In this document: piece after piece, positions 1 to 7,463 of the stretch | Layout of the letters: every line of letters starts with the position of its first letter | Numbering within the stretch: the first letter of the stretch is position 1 | NCBI RefSeq assembly: GCF_044464525.1 | Contig: NZ_JBIQLE010000002.1 | Span: forward strand, 124,001-188,000 | DNA: 64,000 nucleotides | DNA from: Pusillimonas sp044464525 | GTDB taxonomy: Bacteria; Pseudomonadota; Gammaproteobacteria; Burkholderiales; Burkholderiaceae_B | Direction of reading: 5' to 3' | Translations under genes and position numbers: made by a program | The notes under the pieces: generated by a model | The model's database searches: none | What the model saw: the letters and a program-made list of their open reading frames with translations, nothing else | Told to the model about the DNA's origin: nothing

Positions 1-1
1 G

Positions 2-1111
2 CTGCATGCGCCGGCTTTTGCACAAACCGAGACATTTGAAAGTGAAGCCGGGCCGCTCGAGGTAACGACGCTGCTAAAGGGCCTGGAAAACCCCTGGAGC
101 ATGGCGTTCCTACCCGACGGCCGGGGCATGCTTATTACTGAAAGGCCGGGGCGCTTGCGTCTCTGGACGCCGCAAGACGGCTTGTCAAAAGCGCTGGCGG
201 GAACGCCCGAAGTGTTCGCCCAGGGGCAGGGCGGTTTGCTCGACGTGGCATTGCCGCCCGACTTCCCCGAAACCCGACGCGTTTATCTGTCGTTTGCCGA
301 AGGCTCGCCCCGCAATCCGAGCGAAGGGCCGGCCGGCACGGCAGTGGGATATGGCAGGCTGTCGCAAGACGGTCTTCGTCTGGAAGACTTTCAAGTCATT
401 TTCCGTCAACAGCCCAAATTATCCAGTGGCGTGCATTTTGGGTCGCGCCTGGTGTTCGACGGCGACGGCCATTTGTTCATCGCCTTGGGCGAAAACAATC
501 AACGCTCCACCGCCCAAGATCTGGACAAACTGCAAGGGAAGATCGCTCGCGTGCACCTGGACGGCAGCGTGCCGGAAGACAATCCTTTTCTTGACCGTGA
601 CGACGCCGCGCCTGAAATCTGGTCTTACGGCCATCGCAATCAACAGGGCGCCGCCATTAATCCCTGGAGCGGCGCACTTTGGACCCACGAACATGGGCCG
701 CGCGGCGGCGACGAAATCAATATAGCCGTCGCCGGCAGGAACTACGGCTGGCCGCTGGCCACCCACGGCATCAATTATTCAGGCTTGGCCATACCCGAGG
801 CTCAAGGCGAAGCTGTATCCGGGACAGAGCCGCCACACCATGTGTGGGAAAAATCCCCTGCAATCAGTGGAATGGCTTTTTATGATGCTCAGCGCTTTGC
901 GCAATGGGAACATTCTCTTTTCATCGGCGCCTTGGTCGATAAATCAGTCATACGGCTGAAGCTGGACGGCGACAAGATTACTCACGAGGAAAGATTCCTG
1001 AAAGAAATGGGTGCGCGCATCCGCGACGTCAGGGTTGGCCCGGACGGCTATCTTTATGTATTGACCGACGAACGGGACGGACGCTTGTTGAAAGTGGGTC
1101 TCGAGCCCTGA
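2..1111 (+). CDS. PQQ-dependent aldose dehydrogenase, 5' end cut by window
   Basis: Periplasmic sugar dehydrogenase of the GSDH/YliI beta-propeller family, which oxidises aldoses using PQQ. The frame is open from base 2. Its first residues, LHAPAFAQTETFES, look like the end of a Sec signal peptide with an AFA-Q cleavage site, so only the start codon and leader core are missing. Family blocks follow in order: NPWSMAFLPDG, GHRNQQGAAINPWSG, WTHEHGPRGGDEIN and a closing LYVLTDE blade. About 355 mature residues remain, close to family length. The ATG at 101 lies inside the conserved first block and is not the start. Substrate and electron acceptor cannot be read from the sequence. Confidence 0.88.
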   Translation: MHAPAFAQTETFESEAGPLEVTTLLKGLENPWSMAFLPDGRGMLITERPGRLRLWTPQDGLSKALAGTPEVFAQGQGGLLDVALPPDFPETRRVYLSFAEGSPRNPSEGPAGTAVGYGRLSQDGLRLEDFQVIFRQQPKLSSGVHFGSRLVFDGDGHLFIALGENNQRSTAQDLDKLQGKIARVHLDGSVPEDNPFLDRDDAAPEIWSYGHRNQQGAAINPWSGALWTHEHGPRGGDEINIAVAGRNYGWPLATHGINYSGLAIPEAQGEAVSGTEPPHHVWEKSPAISGMAFYDAQRFAQWEHSLFIGALVDKSVIRLKLDGDKITHEERFLKEMGARIRDVRVGPDGYLYVLTDERDGRLLKVGLEP

Positions 1112-1125
1112 AAAGCGGCATAGGC

Positions 1126-1554
1126 TTACTTGACCAATGTCACGGGCAGGTCGATCAGGCTTATCACCTTGGTAGCCACCGAGCCCATCACCAGGCCCGA
1201 AATGCGGCTGAGGCCCCTGGTGCCCATTACCACGTGGCTGCTGCCTTGCTCTTTGGCGTGCTCGACTATGGTCTCGGCCACGGGCCCCACCAACACGGCG
1301 AATGTCGTCGTGGGTGCGGATGCGCCCGCCAGCAGCTCACGTGCGTCCTTAAGCGCCTTTTCGCCTTCTTCTTCGTAATATTCGTCGAGGATATCGGCCG
1401 AGATGAAACGCTTGACGTTGCCCGAGGCGATGGGCGGCTGCACCGTAATGACTTGCAGCGTGGCGCCGGCGCGCTCGCCTATCATGGCAAGAGCCGTCTT
1501 GAGAGCGTTGAGGGACGATTCGGACCCGTCGACAGGGACTAGTACTTTATTCAT
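1126..1554 (-). CDS. Universal stress protein, UspA family
   Basis: Single-domain cytoplasmic UspA protein of 142 residues, the usual length. It opens with NKVLVPVDGSESS, the first beta strand and nucleotide-binding loop. Near the C-terminus it carries VMGTRGLSRISGLVMGSVA, matching the G-2x-G-9x-G(S/T) signature of ATP-binding members, so it should bind ATP. The family supports survival under starvation, oxygen limitation or other stress. It converges with the sugar dehydrogenase, 15 bases away, and appears monocistronic. No regulatory site was recognised upstream. Confidence 0.93.
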   Translation of the reverse strand: MNKVLVPVDGSESSLNALKTALAMIGERAGATLQVITVQPPIASGNVKRFISADILDEYYEEEGEKALKDARELLAGASAPTTTFAVLVGPVAETIVEHAKEQGSSHVVMGTRGLSRISGLVMGSVATKVISLIDLPVTLVK

Positions 1555-1645
1555 TCGGAACCCATAAGAATTTTGAGCCGTGCTCCGCGCTACGGATCGT
1601 TTTGGAATAGGGTTATCTTAAACCATGCGAATCGGGGTTGTTCCA

Positions 1646-2149
1646 CTAGGTTTCGTACAGTTTGCGTAAAAGGCGCAGCAAGGTATCGCGTTCACTATCT
1701 GAAAGGACGCTGGCGGCCTCATCTTCTATACGCAGAGCTTCTTTCTCTGCGCTTCGACAAAGTGTCAGGCCGGCGTCCGTCAGAGAAAAGCGTTGCTTGC
1801 GCCCATCGCGGTCGCTGCGCTGGCGAACAAGCAAGCCCCGGGCCTCAAGCCTTTCCAAAACAGGAGCCAGATTGGGCGGCGCCACGCCGATGCCCTGGGC
1901 CACCTCTTTTTGGCTAAGGCCGGCGTTGGCCAATAAAAGGCTCAACACGGCGAAGTCGGCGGGCCGCAAGGAAAAAGACGCCATCCTCTGGTCGGAAAAT
2001 GGTTCGACCTTCAGGAACGCCCGCCGGCAATGATAGCCCAGAAGGCGGTGCATCAGCGATGGAAGCAGGGCGCCTTGGTTATCGTCGTCGGCTGGATTAT
2101 TCTGATGTGGAGCGGCCGAAGCGACGGCCGTCCGGCGACCCGATGTCAA
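1646..2149 (-). CDS. MarR-family transcriptional regulator
   Basis: Winged-helix MarR regulator. The core LRPADFAVLSLLLANAGLSQKEVAQGIGV is helix 2 to the recognition helix region, followed by the wing (LVRQRSDRDGRKQRFSLTDAG). The frame is open upstream into the acetoacetyl-CoA synthetase gene. I chose the TTG at 2149 because a GGAG motif lies seven bases upstream and the start sits just after the synthetase stop, giving 167 residues. The ATG at 2053 would give 135 and lose the first dimerisation helix. It is cotranscribed behind the synthetase and may control it; a palindrome at 4174-4188 upstream of that gene is a candidate target. That link is inference. Confidence 0.8.
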   Translation of the reverse strand: MTSGRRTAVASAAPHQNNPADDDNQGALLPSLMHRLLGYHCRRAFLKVEPFSDQRMASFSLRPADFAVLSLLLANAGLSQKEVAQGIGVAPPNLAPVLERLEARGLLVRQRSDRDGRKQRFSLTDAGLTLCRSAEKEALRIEDEAASVLSDSERDTLLRLLRKLYET

Positions 2150-2150
2150 T

Positions 2151-4136
2151 TCAAGACTCCGCCGGCGCCGCGTTGAGCCGTTGCGCGAAATTGACAAACC
2201 AGGCCATGCTGTCGGGATTGGACATGGCATCGGGGCTGGCGACCTTGTCGACGCTGGTACCCAGCAGCAGCTTGCGCACGGGCAGTTCCATCTTCTTTCC
2301 GCTAAGTGTGCGGGGAATCTGCGTTACAGCGTGGACGTCATTAGGCACATGGCGGGCTGACGCCTTGGTCCGGATTTGCTCTTTGATGCGCGCCGCCAAC
2401 GCATCGTCCAGTTCGACGCCCTCGGCCAGCACCACGAACAGCGGCATGTAAGAAGGGCGGCCCAGATATTCAAGATCGACCACCATGCTGTCACGCACCT
2501 CGGACAGCTCTTCGACGACGCGATAAATTTCGGCCGTGCCCATGCGTATGCCATGGCGGTTGATGGTCGTGTCGGAACGACCATAAATTACCGCCGTGCC
2601 GCGTTGGCTGAACTCAATCCAGTCGCCATGTCGCCAGTAACCCGGGAAGGTTTCGAAATAGCTTTCAAGATAGCGCTGATTGCCGGCGTCGTTCCAGAAA
2701 CAAAGCGGCATCGAAGGCATGGGCTTGGTAATGACAAGCTCGCCGACTTCGTTGATGACGGCTTCTCCGTCGTCATTGAACGCGTATGCGGCCACGCCCA
2801 GCTCGGCGCATTGAATTTCGCCGGCCGTGACGGGCAGGCAGGGGGCGCAGGCCACGAAGCCCGACGCAATGTCGGTACCGCCGCTGATGGACGCCAGCCA
2901 CAGATCGCGCTTGACGTGGTCGTAGACCCATTGGTAAGCGTCCAGCGGCAGCGGTGAGCCGGTGGAGTTGATACTGCGCAAGGCTTGGAAATTCGCTTGA
3001 GCGCCGGGGTTCAGTTCATCTTTCTTGCATTGGATCAAGAATGCGGCGCCGCAGCCGAAATGGGTAATGCCTTGCTCGTCAATGAAACGCCACAGCGATT
3101 GCGTATCCGGGTAAGCCGGATTGCCGTCGTACAGCACCACCGTGGCGCCCGATAAAAGACCGCCCACCATCAGGTTCCAGACAATCCATCCGGTGCTGCC
3201 CAGGAACATGAATCGGTCGCCCGCGCGCACGTCGTGCTGCAGCTGCATGGTCTTGAGGTGGGTGAGCACGATGCCGCCATGTCCGTGCACCATGGCCTTG
3301 GGCATGCCCGTGGTGCCCGAAGAATAGACAATCCAAAGCGGGTGATCGAAAGGCAGACGCGTGAACTCCAGCGGCGCCTGCCGAGATAGCGCTTCAGTCC
3401 ATGAAAGGCGATTTTTCCAGGACGGCGCGTCGTTGGAAGCCGGACCAGGCACGTGGATGACATGGTCGATAGACGGCAGTTTGTCCAGCAGTTCGGATAC
3501 CACGGCGGAGCGGTCGTGCAATTTGCCGTTGTAGCGATAGCTGTCAACGGCAAACATGACCTTGGGCTCGATCTGCTGGAAACGATCGACCACCACCGAT
3601 ACGCCCATCTCCGGAGAGCAACTGGACCAAATGGCTCCCAGGCTGGCGCAGGCCAGAAAAGCCACCACGGTTTCGGGAAGATTGGGCATATAGGATACGA
3701 CCCGGTCTCCGGGGCCTACCCCCAACTGCCGCAAGCGAGCCGCCAGCGCACCCGTTTGTTCTTGTAGATCTTTCCATGACACCTCGCGCGGCGGCGCGTC
3801 TTCTGCGCGGGCCAGCAGTGCAGGGCGGGAGGGGTCTGCGTTGCGAAAAACGTGTTCGGCATAGTTGAGCTTCACGTCTGGAAACCACTTGGCTCCGGGC
3901 ATGCTTGCATCAGCCAACACCTCTGTGGGATCGCCATCGGCCTGCACATCGAAAAAGCGCCAGACTGCGCTCCAAAACTGCTCGAGCTCGTCGACCGACC
4001 ATTGCCAGAGCGAGGCGTAGTCATCGAAGTGTTTTCCGTGCTCTTGCTTCATGTACTCGATGAACGCCGCCAGCCGTGTCTCGTTGATCTGTTGCGCGGT
4101 GGGGCGCCAAAGGACTTCGCCTTGCTCGATGGCCAT
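2151..4136 (-). CDS. aacS: Acetoacetyl-CoA synthetase
   Basis: ATP-dependent acetoacetate-CoA ligase (EC 6.2.1.16) of the acyl-adenylate-forming superfamily, which activates acetoacetate from ketone-body or PHB turnover. The phosphate-binding P-loop IVYSSGTTGMPKAMVHGHGG is present near residue 260. The adenylate motif GDWIEFSQRG and the hinge region GRSDTTINRHGIRMG follow, with the catalytic-lysine segment PRTLSGKKMELPVRK at the C-terminus. The start at 4136 (MAIEQGEVLWRP) has an AGAGG ribosome site and gives 661 residues, the family length; the longer frame from 4247 adds an unconserved leader. A MarR gene follows directly. Confidence 0.93.
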   Translation of the reverse strand: MAIEQGEVLWRPTAQQINETRLAAFIEYMKQEHGKHFDDYASLWQWSVDELEQFWSAVWRFFDVQADGDPTEVLADASMPGAKWFPDVKLNYAEHVFRNADPSRPALLARAEDAPPREVSWKDLQEQTGALAARLRQLGVGPGDRVVSYMPNLPETVVAFLACASLGAIWSSCSPEMGVSVVVDRFQQIEPKVMFAVDSYRYNGKLHDRSAVVSELLDKLPSIDHVIHVPGPASNDAPSWKNRLSWTEALSRQAPLEFTRLPFDHPLWIVYSSGTTGMPKAMVHGHGGIVLTHLKTMQLQHDVRAGDRFMFLGSTGWIVWNLMVGGLLSGATVVLYDGNPAYPDTQSLWRFIDEQGITHFGCGAAFLIQCKKDELNPGAQANFQALRSINSTGSPLPLDAYQWVYDHVKRDLWLASISGGTDIASGFVACAPCLPVTAGEIQCAELGVAAYAFNDDGEAVINEVGELVITKPMPSMPLCFWNDAGNQRYLESYFETFPGYWRHGDWIEFSQRGTAVIYGRSDTTINRHGIRMGTAEIYRVVEELSEVRDSMVVDLEYLGRPSYMPLFVVLAEGVELDDALAARIKEQIRTKASARHVPNDVHAVTQIPRTLSGKKMELPVRKLLLGTSVDKVASPDAMSNPDSMAWFVNFAQRLNAAPAES

Positions 4137-4173
4137 GCCTGGACCTCTTGATGTAAAGAAACTGGAATAAATG

Positions 4174-4188
4174 CTTATGATACATAAG
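4174..4188. promoter_or_regulatory. Candidate operator palindrome upstream of aacS
   Basis: CTTATG-ATA-CATAAG, a perfect 6+3+6 inverted repeat, lies about 40 bases before the aacS start in the 296-base gap separating it from the divergent FMN reductase gene. Its size suits a dimeric regulator, and the MarR protein encoded behind aacS is the obvious candidate. Binding is inference. Confidence 0.35.
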
Positions 4189-4432
4189 TAATTCTGCAGG
4201 CACATGAGGATAGGCCTGGGGAAAACCATAAGACGAAGGCGACTCATGGTCCATCAGTTACAAACTGTGCTTCTTTTGTCCATTGAACCTCAAAGCACGG
4301 CATATATTGCAGTTTGATGTCATGACCGTGACTTATACGCATACTTATGCACAGACTTTGTGGATAAGCTTCCTGTCGCCGGGCGTGGTGCTTGCTAGGA
4401 AGATACAGCCATTTCGATTACCAGGCGAAGTC

Positions 4433-4984
4433 ATGAAAGCGTATCGCGTCGCAATATTGGTCGGCAGTTTGCGTAGGGATTCCTACAACCGGCAGTTGGC
4501 CGAAGCCCTCATTGCAGCGGGTTCAGGCCGGTTCGAATTTCAGCGAGTGCGCATCGATGATCTGCCTTTGTACAACCAGGATCACGATGAAAACCAGGCA
4601 GAGCCCGTAAGGCGGATGAAACGCCAAGTGCGGGAAGCAGACGGGGTGATTTTCGTCACGCCGGAATACAACCGTTCGATACCAGGGGTCTTGAAGAACG
4701 CCATCGACCATGGGTCTCGGCCCTTTGACGATAGTGTCTGGGCGGGAAAGCCTGCAGGAGTGATGGGGGCGAGCCCGGGGTCCATGGCTACGGCGCTGTC
4801 ACAGCGCGATCTGCGCAATGTCTTGGCGTCATTGGATATGCCGACGCTGGCCCAACCGGAAGCCTATGTGCTGGTTAAAGAGGGAACGTTCAATAACATA
4901 GGCGGCGTAAACGAAGAGTCGGTACATGTCTTTATGCAAGACTGGCTGCATCGCTACGCCGCCTGGGTGGCGAGATTCGCTTGA
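4433..4984 (+). CDS. NADPH-dependent FMN reductase family protein
   Basis: Flavodoxin-fold NAD(P)H:FMN oxidoreductase of 183 residues, in the azoreductase/chromate reductase group. VAILVGSLRRDSYNRQLAEAL is the FMN phosphate-binding loop near residue 5. TPEYNRSIPGVLKNAIDH around residue 75 is the family signature. The ATG at 4433 follows AGGCGAAG and starts just before the first beta strand; the longer frame from 4283 adds an unrelated leader. It is transcribed divergently from aacS. Physiological substrate (quinone, flavin or xenobiotic) is unknown. Confidence 0.88.
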   Translation: MKAYRVAILVGSLRRDSYNRQLAEALIAAGSGRFEFQRVRIDDLPLYNQDHDENQAEPVRRMKRQVREADGVIFVTPEYNRSIPGVLKNAIDHGSRPFDDSVWAGKPAGVMGASPGSMATALSQRDLRNVLASLDMPTLAQPEAYVLVKEGTFNNIGGVNEESVHVFMQDWLHRYAAWVARFA

Positions 4985-4991
4985 AGGGGAA

Positions 4992-5441
4992 TTAGCTGCT
5001 GAGCTTGAGGGTGCCCTTCATGATTGCCCAGTGGCCGGGGAAGGAGCAGAAGTAGGCGTAATCTTCGCCGGCGCTGAGCTTGCTGACGTCGAAAGTGACG
5101 GAAGCTTCTTCGCCTCCGCCTATCAGGTCGGTGTGGGCAATAATGCGCTCGTCGTCGGGCTTGAGGTAGTCATTGGCGGCGCCGGCGGCCATGCCGTCGG
5201 TGGCGGCGGCCTGCATGTCGGCCTGGGTGGTCAGGACCCAGTTGTGGCCCATGGCGGCCACGGGCAGCTTGCCCACGTGCTTGAGATGAACCGTGTATTT
5301 TTCGCACGATTTATCCACGGTGATTTCTTTTACGTTGAACTGCATTGCATCGTTGCCTTCGATGACGGTTTCGCAATTTGCGGCCATGGCGGGAAGCGCG
5401 GCGGCGGACAAAACAGCGGCTAGGGCGAATTTGGCGAACAT
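4992..5441 (-). CDS. azu: Azurin, type 1 copper electron carrier
   Basis: Periplasmic blue copper protein of 149 residues with a 20-residue Sec signal peptide ending AMA. The mature protein starts ANCETVIEGNDAMQFN. Copper ligands are visible: the His of GHNWVL, then Cys and His in YFCSFPGHWAIMKG, with the axial Met in the same loop. The Cys pair of the mature N-terminus (C3 and the C of DKSCEKY) forms the conserved disulfide. Azurins carry electrons to denitrification enzymes, oxidases or peroxidases. An ANR/FNR-like box lies about 115 bases upstream, suggesting oxygen-limited induction. Confidence 0.95.
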   Translation of the reverse strand: MFAKFALAAVLSAAALPAMAANCETVIEGNDAMQFNVKEITVDKSCEKYTVHLKHVGKLPVAAMGHNWVLTTQADMQAAATDGMAAGAANDYLKPDDERIIAHTDLIGGGEEASVTFDVSKLSAGEDYAYFCSFPGHWAIMKGTLKLSS

Positions 5442-5555
5442 ATCTGGCTCCGTTTAGCAGTAAAAAATTCGTGACAACGCGGCCCTTCCGACAATTCCGG
5501 AGGGGCCGCGCCGTATCTTGTGTACCCATTCTAACCTTGAGCACGGATATCCGGG

Positions 5556-5569
5556 TTGACCCTGATCAA
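5556..5569 (-). promoter_or_regulatory. ANR/FNR-type box upstream of azurin
   Basis: TTGAC-CCTG-ATCAA on the plus strand matches the FNR/ANR consensus TTGAT-N4-ATCAA with one mismatch. It lies between azurin and the preceding gene's terminator, 115 bases before the azurin start. Azurin genes in other proteobacteria are controlled by ANR, so activation at low oxygen is plausible. Confidence 0.55.
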
Positions 5570-5577
5570 ACAGAATG

Positions 5578-5609
5578 TAAAAAGCCCGCCTCAAAAGAGG
5601 CGGGCCAGG
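5578..5609 (-). terminator. Rho-independent terminator behind the LivJ-like gene
   Basis: GCCCGCCTC and GAGGCGGGC form a nine-pair stem with a four-base loop, followed on the minus strand by a T run. It lies 64 bases past the stop of the ABC receptor gene and separates it from azurin. Confidence 0.85.
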
Positions 5610-5672
5610 CAAGGACATATACAAGTCCTTGGATAAACGCGCCGTCACGGCGCGCCATGCCGCTGAATCGGC

Positions 5673-6845
5673 TTATTGCTTTTTATTCGTCAATGCATCC
5701 ATGTCGATGAGGGACCAGTCGCCATCCTTGACAGTGATGAGAACGCGGCCACGCTCGTCCATGCCGAAGTGATCGGTTGGCGTCATGTTGTAGATGCCGT
5801 GGGTTGCGACCACTTCTTTGGCGTTCTCGATGGCGTCGCGAAGGCCGGCGCGGAATTCTGGAGTGCCGGGCTTGCCCGCCTTGAGCGCTTCAGGCACGGC
5901 GTTTTGGAACAGCAGGAAGGCGTCGTAGAACTGTGCGCCAAAGGCCGAAAGAGAGCCCTCGCCGTACTTGGCTTCGTAGCGCTCGGTATAGTCGAGGCCC
6001 AGTTTTTTGGACGGGTTGCTGTCGGGAAGCTGATCGGCCACGACAACCGGACCAACCGGCATGATGGTGCCTTCGACAGCCTTGCCGCCCACGCGCATGA
6101 ACTCTTTGGTTGCCGTACCGTGCGTTTGGTAGATTTGGCCCTTGAAGCCGCGGTCTTGCAAGGTGACCTGCGGCAAGACCGAAGGCGTGCCAGAGGCAAC
6201 CACCAGCACCGCATCGGGCTTGAGGGACACGATCTTGACTGCCTGGCCGGTTACGCTGGTGTCTGTGCGGTTGAAGCGCTCCACGGCGGTAAGCTTGATG
6301 CCCGCGGCTTCGGTGGCTTTTTTCATGGCGGTGAGCCAGCTTTCGCCATAGGCGTCGGTATAGCCGATGAAGCCCAGCGTCTTGACTCCGGTAGCTTTCA
6401 TGTGGGAGATCAGGCCGTCGGCCATTACATCGTAATGCTGCGGCGCACGGAACACCCATTTGTTCTTGTCTTCAGGCAGCTCGACCGGCGCGACGGTAAT
6501 CTGCGGGGTCTTGGATTCGTTGGCGATCTCGGCCATGGCCGCGCTGGGCGGGGTGGAGGACGAGCCCAGCAGGATATCGACCTTGTCTTCGGCGACCAGC
6601 TTGCGTGCATTGCGGCCCGCCTGGGTGGCGTCGGTGGCGTCGTCAAGAACGATGTAGTTGACTTTTTCACCCTCGATGGTGTCAGGCAGCAAGGGCACGG
6701 TGTTTTTTTCGGGGATGCCAAGCGCGGCGGCCGGGCCCGTTGTGGAAAGCGATATGCCCACATTGATGTCGGCCTGCGCCGGCATGGCAAAGACCGCCAT
6801 CGAACCGGCGGCGATAGCCGCCGCGAGCGTCAACTTTTTATTCAT
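5673..6845 (-). CDS. Branched-chain amino-acid-type ABC transporter substrate-binding protein
   Basis: Periplasmic type I binding protein (Peripla_BP_6, LivJ-like) of 390 residues. A 25-residue signal peptide ends AMPAQA, followed by DINVGISLSTTGPAAALG, the usual first strand of the family. LLGSSSTPPSAAMAEIANE is the ligand-side hinge segment. The ribosome site AGGAG precedes the ATG. No permease or ATPase gene lies beside it, and a terminator closes it off, so it is an orphan receptor using a transporter encoded elsewhere, as is common in Bordetella relatives. Ligand not predictable; aromatic acids or amino acids are both common in this family. Confidence 0.9.
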   Translation of the reverse strand: MNKKLTLAAAIAAGSMAVFAMPAQADINVGISLSTTGPAAALGIPEKNTVPLLPDTIEGEKVNYIVLDDATDATQAGRNARKLVAEDKVDILLGSSSTPPSAAMAEIANESKTPQITVAPVELPEDKNKWVFRAPQHYDVMADGLISHMKATGVKTLGFIGYTDAYGESWLTAMKKATEAAGIKLTAVERFNRTDTSVTGQAVKIVSLKPDAVLVVASGTPSVLPQVTLQDRGFKGQIYQTHGTATKEFMRVGGKAVEGTIMPVGPVVVADQLPDSNPSKKLGLDYTERYEAKYGEGSLSAFGAQFYDAFLLFQNAVPEALKAGKPGTPEFRAGLRDAIENAKEVVATHGIYNMTPTDHFGMDERGRVLITVKDGDWSLIDMDALTNKKQ

Positions 6846-7073
6846 GCTTACTCCTGATTTGCAACTTAAGGCACTGTTATTGAATTATGGCGCTCGCCCG
6901 GATCTGTTCTCCAGGCGCCAGCAGCGACTCTACGCCGTTAAAAAACCAGGGTCAAGATTTCTGGTTACATCTTCGGGTTAACCATCCCCATTACGGTATC
7001 GGCCGTGCCGCAAGAAGCTGTTGGAGCCGCGAACGCGCCGATTGCGACGAGCGCAAGCTAATGGAACGAGACC

Positions 7074-7463
7074 TTAAGGCGCGCAGGCCGGAAACACCAG
7101 CAGCGGCAGGCCGGTGACGAACACCGCGCCAAGCGCCGAGACGTCGATCAGAAAAGTGGTACGCCACATGAAGCGGCCATGGAGGCCTTCGCCGTGTCCG
7201 TGCCGCAGCCTCCGCCACTGGCCGCCGCTGCGCCATGCCAGCGCCGCGCACGCCAGCAGGTGCGCCGCCCACAGTACGCCCAGCGCCAGGCTAACAGTCG
7301 ACGCCCGCATTTCGGATGGAACAGAGAGGCAAGCCAGGGCGTGGCCCACATACAGGACGGTGAAGGCGACCGCCCACACAATGAAACCGGCGATGGCGCG
7401 CCACACGCCGGGCACCGGCCATGAAGCGCCATCATTTCGGCCGGGCCGAAGGGGGCCGTTCAT
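7074..7463 (-). CDS. Small membrane protein at the end of the oxidase operon
   Basis: A 129-residue integral membrane protein with three to four hydrophobic segments (AIAGFIVWAVAFTVLYVGHALA, STVSLALGVLWAAHLLACAALA and a C-terminal one). The ATG at 7463 overlaps the stop of the fused oxidase gene as ATGA, so the two are translationally coupled; the longer frame from 7592 lies inside the oxidase gene. I do not recognise a family. The position suggests a role in assembly of, or association with, the oxidase, but that rests on context alone. Confidence 0.7.
   Translation of the reverse strand: MNGPLRPGRNDGASWPVPGVWRAIAGFIVWAVAFTVLYVGHALACLSVPSEMRASTVSLALGVLWAAHLLACAALAWRSGGQWRRLRHGHGEGLHGRFMWRTTFLIDVSALGAVFVTGLPLLVFPACAP

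Noticed and set aside
5676..6857. 393-codon frame antisense to the LivJ-like gene
   Set aside because: Mirror frame produced by GC-rich third positions; the sense frame has a signal peptide and family motifs.
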